Below, piece by piece: positions 40,832 through 45,586 of a DNA stretch of 45,586 nucleotides. How positions within the stretch are numbered: the first letter of the stretch is position 1; every line of letters starts with the position of its first letter. Below the pieces are notes generated by a model, which was not told where the DNA came from, did no database searches, and saw only the letters and a list, made by a program, of their open reading frames with translations. The DNA comes from Bisporella sp. PMI_857 (lineage: Eukaryota > Ascomycota > Leotiomycetes > Helotiales > Helotiaceae), in contig JAJSPD010000156.1 in NCBI GenBank assembly GCA_021307315.1, forward strand, positions 1 to 45,586, given 5' to 3'. Made by a program: the position numbers and the translations under genes.

Positions 40832-42979
40832 ATGAGTTCCATACTAGGAAAGGTCCAAGGTACTCTAGTTGCGAACGAGAATACCTTACAACTTGCCAGT
40901 ATCAACTTCGACTTCTCACTCTTCCAGGTGAAGGCACCACCGGAATTTGAAGGACTAGGGAAACTCCTGTCAGCTCAAAGGCGCGAAGAGGCTGAACAGG
41001 GTACTTCCCACAAGACGGCTCGCCGGCTAGGGGCACTTTTTGAGCAGATCCTACCCACAACACCAGAATTGGTACGAGCATATGGACAACGCAGCTCTGA
41101 GATATCTCAGATGCCAGATATCAATCCACAAGGTTCGAGAAGCCACGGCATTTTTTAAGAGCAAGCTGGTGCAGATGGAACTTCAATCTGGGCCGCCGCG
41201 ACATCCGGCGCCAGTGCAATTGCTGTCCATCTGCTGGCTTGTATGCTAGCCCGAATATGGACTCCTGAAAGAGCAACATCGGTTTGGACTGAGCTTATTG
41301 AGAGGCGGAAGTCAATCATTAAAGCTACTGATCATGGGCTTGAGACAACAAATTGGTCCACCTTGATGGCATCCCAACAAACAATATCTCGAAAGGAAAC
41401 TGCACAATGGGATGCAAGTGCCCGATCGTGGCTTCGGCGGGCAGATGAAGCTATGAAGATACAGCAGACGCGCCTTATGTTGATCATTAAGAACGTTAAC
41501 ATCCCTGTCAATAATGTGGGGGATACTTATGACAGTGTCATCCAAGCTTGGCGGATTGCAATGATTACAATGGAAAAACTTTTGAAGGGAATGCCACAGT
41601 TGGTTCAAAATGGTGCTATACTCCTTGGACTATCTGCTTGGCATCTGTATCCTGATCTGAACGTTTTGCAGGAGGGCGCTAAGCTTGTTTCATTAGAAGA
41701 CAACCTCATCGCAAAGAGTGCGATTGTGACAATTGGCCTCGAAGATACAAGCTCAGATCCGGAGAGTGGCGTTCGGTGGTCATTACCTTTGGCTTATTTA
41801 AGATATTACGGCGAGCCAATCGAATCTTCGGGGGCGCTTTCCCAGGCTACAGAGCGCGTCTCCTTGCCAGAATTTGTGCAGGTAGTACTTGGCTGTGTCC
41901 TTGCAAAATGGGGGTTTGAAAATAGTGCAAAAGCGGCATCTGCATTGCGAGCACTGGCTCATATCTGGCGCTTTTTACTTCGAATGGTGTCTGAACTCGA
42001 AAAAGAACATCATAAGACCGGTGCCGAGCTTGATACCTGTCAAAAATGTTATACAGAGTGGAGCTCCCGATTACGAGAACTGGAACAACTGGAGTTGCTC
42101 GAAAATCAACCCAGAAATCACGATAATCTCGGCAACATATTCAAATCTCTGGCTCACTCGATGGAAATTGTGAGCAAAGCTAAGGGGGAAGCATTGAAAA
42201 AGGTTGAGGAGCTGAGAGCATTGTTGGGTACCCGAAAAAGGGAATTTAAAAAAATTTCTAAAACACGGTCAAGGATTCGCCATGTTGTCAATGGGCCTCC
42301 AAGTTGGCCCAGATTGATTTTCTCTGCAGCTCAAGTCTATTCAGCCTCGAAGGGAATCGTCAGGAAACAGTACGAGATGCTACAACGACTCGGAATGAGG
42401 ACACCTAGTTTCCTAGGCCAAGGGAATATGGAGCCTATATTTGGATTGACTGACCCTGCAACCTTATCATCGCTTCTTAAAGACCAGGAACGACGCATTG
42501 AACTGCTGAGAGACCTGACGTCATACCTAGGCATCCAGAAGGGCCTTGTCATCAAATTCAAACTCAATATTCGACTGGCGGAAATGGCACCGCGCAATAC
42601 CGTCTTCGTAACCTGGGGCTTGACTACTGCGATGGCCAGAGGGGGCTATGAGAGCGCCGTCCAGGGCTCCCAAAATCGAAGGTGGATGGCCACCGAAAGG
42701 GAAGAAGGGAAAGTGGACCAAATGGACATCTCAAAGGCACAGACAGAATGGGCGAAAAGGAGTTTATCAACAGGAGATAAATACCACTCCGAAGTGCAGC
42801 ATATAAAGACTTCGATCAACCTTTTCAGAAATACATCAATGCAGCACATCTGGACTCGAAATGGCGATACAATCCATCAACGCGATAGAGATTATGGAGA
42901 TTTTATTTGGTTTAAAGCCCCAGCTCCGTACGATGGACCACCTCCGGCTGAACTAAGCAATACTCAAGACGACACTTAA
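40832..42979 (+). CDS. Large protein of an uncharacterised fungal family, with one in-frame TAA
   Basis: One reading frame runs from ATG 40832 (A at -3) to 42979, 716 codons, broken only by TAA at 41156-41158. On both sides the frame is conserved-looking: MSSILGKVQGTLVANENTLQ and ARRLGALFEQILP before, ADGTSIWAAATSGASAIAVH, WDASARSWLRRADEAM and ILLGLSAWHLYPDLNVLQEG after. I recognise this as an uncharacterised ascomycete family often found in several copies; the role is unknown. A hydrophobic stretch follows the stop (residues about 116-138). A Lys/Glu-rich helical part around residues 370-480 may be coiled coil. The stop could be a CAA to TAA change, so the gene is either a very recent pseudogene or makes a 108-residue product. 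Confidence 0.7.
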
Positions 42980-43128
42980 GTCCGTGCACCCCCATCCGAA
43001 CCACCCCCCCATCAGAACCACCTAAAATTAAGCGATTTTCAGACCGCTACTCCCACTATTTTTGTTTTTATTGAATTAATTCTAATCTAAATTACTTCAA
43101 ACTTTGGATTTTACTTCTTAAGCTAGTT
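42980..43128. other. Possible pogo element left end
   Basis: A C-rich direct repeat, CCCATC(C/A)GAACCACC, occurs twice at about 42992-43023, directly upstream of a pogo-type transposase fragment, followed by AT-rich sequence. It may be the left terminal region of that transposon. The other end is lost, so this cannot be confirmed here. Confidence 0.35.
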
Positions 43129-43581
43129 ATGCCTTAATATACCGAAGATGATATAGCTCAAGCTATAAAGGATGTTGGAAATGGCAAGTCTATTAGGCTA
43201 GCTGCTCGAGAATGGGGTATTCCTTACCCTACCCTCCGAGGTCGAATTGCAGGCAAAGAAGACCATTCTATTGCAGCGGAAAATCAACAGAGGTTATCAA
43301 AGGTACAAGAAGAACACTTAGCTTCATGGGTTCTTGTTCAAGAGGCTTTAAGAGTGCCCTTGACTCATGCGCAAATCAAACAGTTTGCCCAGCGCCTTTT
43401 AGACCTTAAAGGAGATAGCAAATCACTAAGAAAACGCTGGATGCAAGCTTTTCTACGACGCAACCCTATTCTTAAGACTCAGAGGTTTCGTAATATTGAT
43501 TCTCAGCGTGTTAATAGGGCTACTACTTTTATAATCAAGTCCTGGTTTCAGCTTTTTCTCCTTCCTTAAATCCAAGCTATT
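43129..43581 (+). pseudogene. Pogo/Fot-type transposase, N-terminal fragment
   Basis: The frame reads MP, stop (TAA at 43135-43137), then YTEDDIAQAIKDVGNGKSIR and LAAREWGIPYPTLRGRIAGK, a Psq-type helix-turn-helix. A CENP-B/Tnp-type helix-turn-helix follows (LTHAQIKQFAQRLL, RKRWMQAFLRRNP). The DDE catalytic domain is absent: the frame is cut off just before the LTR at 43582, which appears to have inserted into this gene. The early TAA fits CAA to TAA. A complete protein would bind the transposon ends and move it. Confidence 0.75.
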
Positions 43582-43935
43582 TGTTACGCGCATCGCTAAC
43601 AGGACTTATGCCTTAGGGGCCTGAGGCTCGGTAAGCTTGGCTTACACAGAGAACCCCTGGGATGGAAAGGTCACGTGATGGATCATGGATCATGCTATGA
43701 TCCATGAGCCAACTGGATCATGGTTTCTGCAATGATCCAACCCCACGAAGCCCTATATAAGTAGATAGCTTTCCCCGTAGATAGGAGCTTCGTGCTCAAC
43801 TCAAATAGTATTCTTCAATAGTATACTTGTTATTGGGATCTAGTCTTATATGTGATATACCTACTTCTCTCCAGACCAACAAACCCCGGACCAAGATCTT
43901 CTATCTATATTGGATCAGCCAATAGGACCGTAACA
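43582..43935 (+). repeat. 5' LTR of a second gypsy element
   Basis: The block of 354 bp has inverted ends TGTTACG and CGTAACA, a TATATAA box at 43753-43759 and palindromic GGATCATGG / CCATGATCC segments in U3. A gag gene starts 41 bp downstream. The left 5-bp flank is CTATT; the right TSD lies outside the window. Confidence 0.75.
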
Positions 43936-43976
43936 CTTTGAGCACCGAGTCTTGAAGTACCTATATCGCATATACC

Positions 43977-45586
43977 ATGTCGACAACCAGTTCAACCCCA
44001 CGTACCTCCAAGGGCGAACATGCCTCGCCACCGGTTCCGCAACCTACCTACCTACCTCAGCAAATCAAGGTACCCAAGGTCCACGAACCTAAAACCTTTG
44101 ATGGCAATCGCAAGGAGCTACGCGCATATGTATCCCAATGCGAAATCTATATTCGCATGAACCCTTTATCTTTTGGATCCCAGGAACAAATCGTTCTATG
44201 GGCTGTGTCCTATCTAACCGGAACAGCCTATGACTGGATCTCCACTCACCTCAAAGACTACCTAGCCTACTCACATGACAAGAGAGAAGATGAGACTAAT
44301 GCTATTTTCGACAGTCATGATGAATATGTCAGTCAGCTCACACGCATGTTTGGAAACACTGATGAAGAAATACGTGCGGAAAGAGACATTCAATCATGCA
44401 AGCAACTCACCAGTGTCACGGAGTATACAGGAAGGTTTGAGCTGCTAGCAGGCAAGGTGGATTGGGAAGATAAACCCCTCAGAGCGCTCTACTACAAAGG
44501 ACTTAAGGAAGAAGTCAAGGATGATATTGTCAGGGGAGGAAGACCACAAACCCTCACCGAAATGAAAGATAAGGCAATTGAAATTGACACCAGACTGTAT
44601 GAAAGACGCATGGAAAGAAGAGGGCAATACTCTTTAGGGTTCAGTAAGAAACAACACCCCCAGAAACCCCGTTACCATTCACCTATGGAACTGGACGCGT
44701 TCCAAGGGAAGCCCAAACAAAAGTCTAGCCTATCCAAGGAGGAAATGCAACGGCGTAGAGACAAGAACTTGTGTTTCGAATGTGGCCTTCCGGCCACATG
44801 GCCAGTTCTCATCGCAAGACGCAGCAATCTTGGAAGGGCAAGAAACAACTCAACAGCACGGGTAGGGGAGGATACAACGGCAAGACCTCAGGAAGAAAGG
44901 AAATCGCAGTCCTGGAAGCCAAGCCAACAGAAGAAGAACTGGAACAACAGAAAGTCCATACACAGCTTGAGACGCATTGCAACAAGTGTGGAATGGCATG
45001 CAGTGCATCATGGAAGGACAAATGCCCAGGCTGCCACTATGATGAGGACAGCGAATGGGAAGAAAGCTGCAAGACCATGGGAGAATTCCTATCCCAGGTA
45101 GACGGCGCAGCCATTGAATCGGAATCCGACGAAGAATGGGACATTGGACAAGAACTCAACAAGCTCCTCCACATCTCGGAAGAAGAGGAAGAAGAACTCC
45201 ACAAAGCCTTGTCCAGGGTAGATATGAACGATTCAAAAGCACCTTCCAGAGGATATACGGTAGCAGAACCAGAAGAGCTGACGCCGGAGCGGCGAATTGA
45301 GATCATCAACCAGGAAATTCTCAAAGAAAGAGCCAAGTTGGAAGCGCATAGGCAAGAAGGGAGAGCCAAGGATCGTGCCAGATGGGAAGCCATGCTTGCA
45401 GCCGGAACAGTTGACGAATCCGAAAGAAATAATGCAGCACACCACAGACACCCACAGCACGGAACCCTCCATTGGACCGCATGCTACACAGACCACTGCT
45501 TATACCATCTTGATGCCAAGCAGGCAAGCCACTTTCCCAAACGGAAACGGATGGTACTCCTCGAGGACAATGAGGAGAAAGACAAA
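43977..45586 (+). CDS. Gag polyprotein, frameshifted inside the zinc knuckle, partial
   Basis: The ATG at 43977 opens a Gag: PKTFDGNRKELRAYVSQCEIYI and AYDWISTHLKDYL near residues 38-95, ERDIQSCKQLTSVTEYTGRF and the capsid helices after that. The nucleocapsid starts CFECGLP (codons about 44772-44791). There the frame shifts by one base: frame one continues to a stop at 45099-45101, while the better continuation is in the second frame, GHMASSHRKTQQSW, giving knuckle spacing C-x2-C-x4-H-x4-H. That frame stays open to the window edge, with a second Cys cluster (CNKCGMAC, CPGC) and a long acidic tail. Gag would form the particle and bind RNA. The shift is a mutation, a sequencing error, or less likely a programmed frameshift. 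Confidence 0.75.

Larger units (their letters stand above)
43582..45586 (+). mobile_element. Left part of a gypsy retrotransposon running off the window
   Basis: The 5' LTR, a short leader and gag are present with normal codon use and few breaks, so this copy is much younger than the chromovirus at 5691-12082. Pol and the 3' LTR must lie beyond 45586. Confidence 0.8.

Noticed and set aside
41312..41608. Minus-strand frame opposite the large uncharacterised gene
   Set aside because: It is antisense to a continuous 716-codon frame and has no features of its own.

Overview
The window is a repeat-rich stretch of a filamentous ascomycete (Pezizomycotina) genome. The grounds are short 46-72 nt introns with GTAAGT-type donors and CTAAC-type branch sites, HET-domain and STAND/NLR genes, chromodomain Ty3/gypsy and pogo-type transposons, and stop codons explained by CpA-to-TpA change, the signature of repeat-induced point mutation (RIP). 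I cannot name the species. No tRNA, rRNA, bacterial operon or CRISPR array was seen.

Layout. 1-2000 is transposon debris: two solo LTRs and a decayed LINE. 2010-4041 holds a convergent pair: a small gene with a possible broken MYND finger, and a secreted repeat protein whose 16 units are separated by mostly dibasic (Kex2-type) sites. 4859-13313 is a nested transposon block: a truncated gypsy integrase, a DNA element with an about 85-bp inverted repeat, a 6.4-kb gypsy chromovirus inserted in the left arm of that repeat (TSD GATAC), and a 259-bp solo LTR inside the gypsy element (TSD CTACT). 13637-14028 holds an LTR fragment and a decayed Myb-like fragment.

14661-31249 is the main coding part: a HET-NB-ARC-TPR gene (+, two frameshifts), a NACHT-WD40 gene (+, three exons, apparently intact) and a TPR-ZZ-HET gene (-, two exons, apparently intact). 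A decayed HET gene lies at 37154-39218. These are the families behind fungal non-self recognition and regulated cell death; the two NLR genes carry nearly identical 126-bp repeat units in their sensor domains, as expected of fast-changing recognition receptors. Between and after them lie a DUF6594-like membrane protein gene, a 715-codon gene of an uncharacterised fungal family with one in-frame TAA, solo LTRs, a 148-bp mariner-type MITE, a truncated pogo transposase, and the 5' LTR and gag of another gypsy element that runs off the right edge.

All gene models were read by eye from ORFs plus splice signals; none was tested by alignment or RNA evidence.
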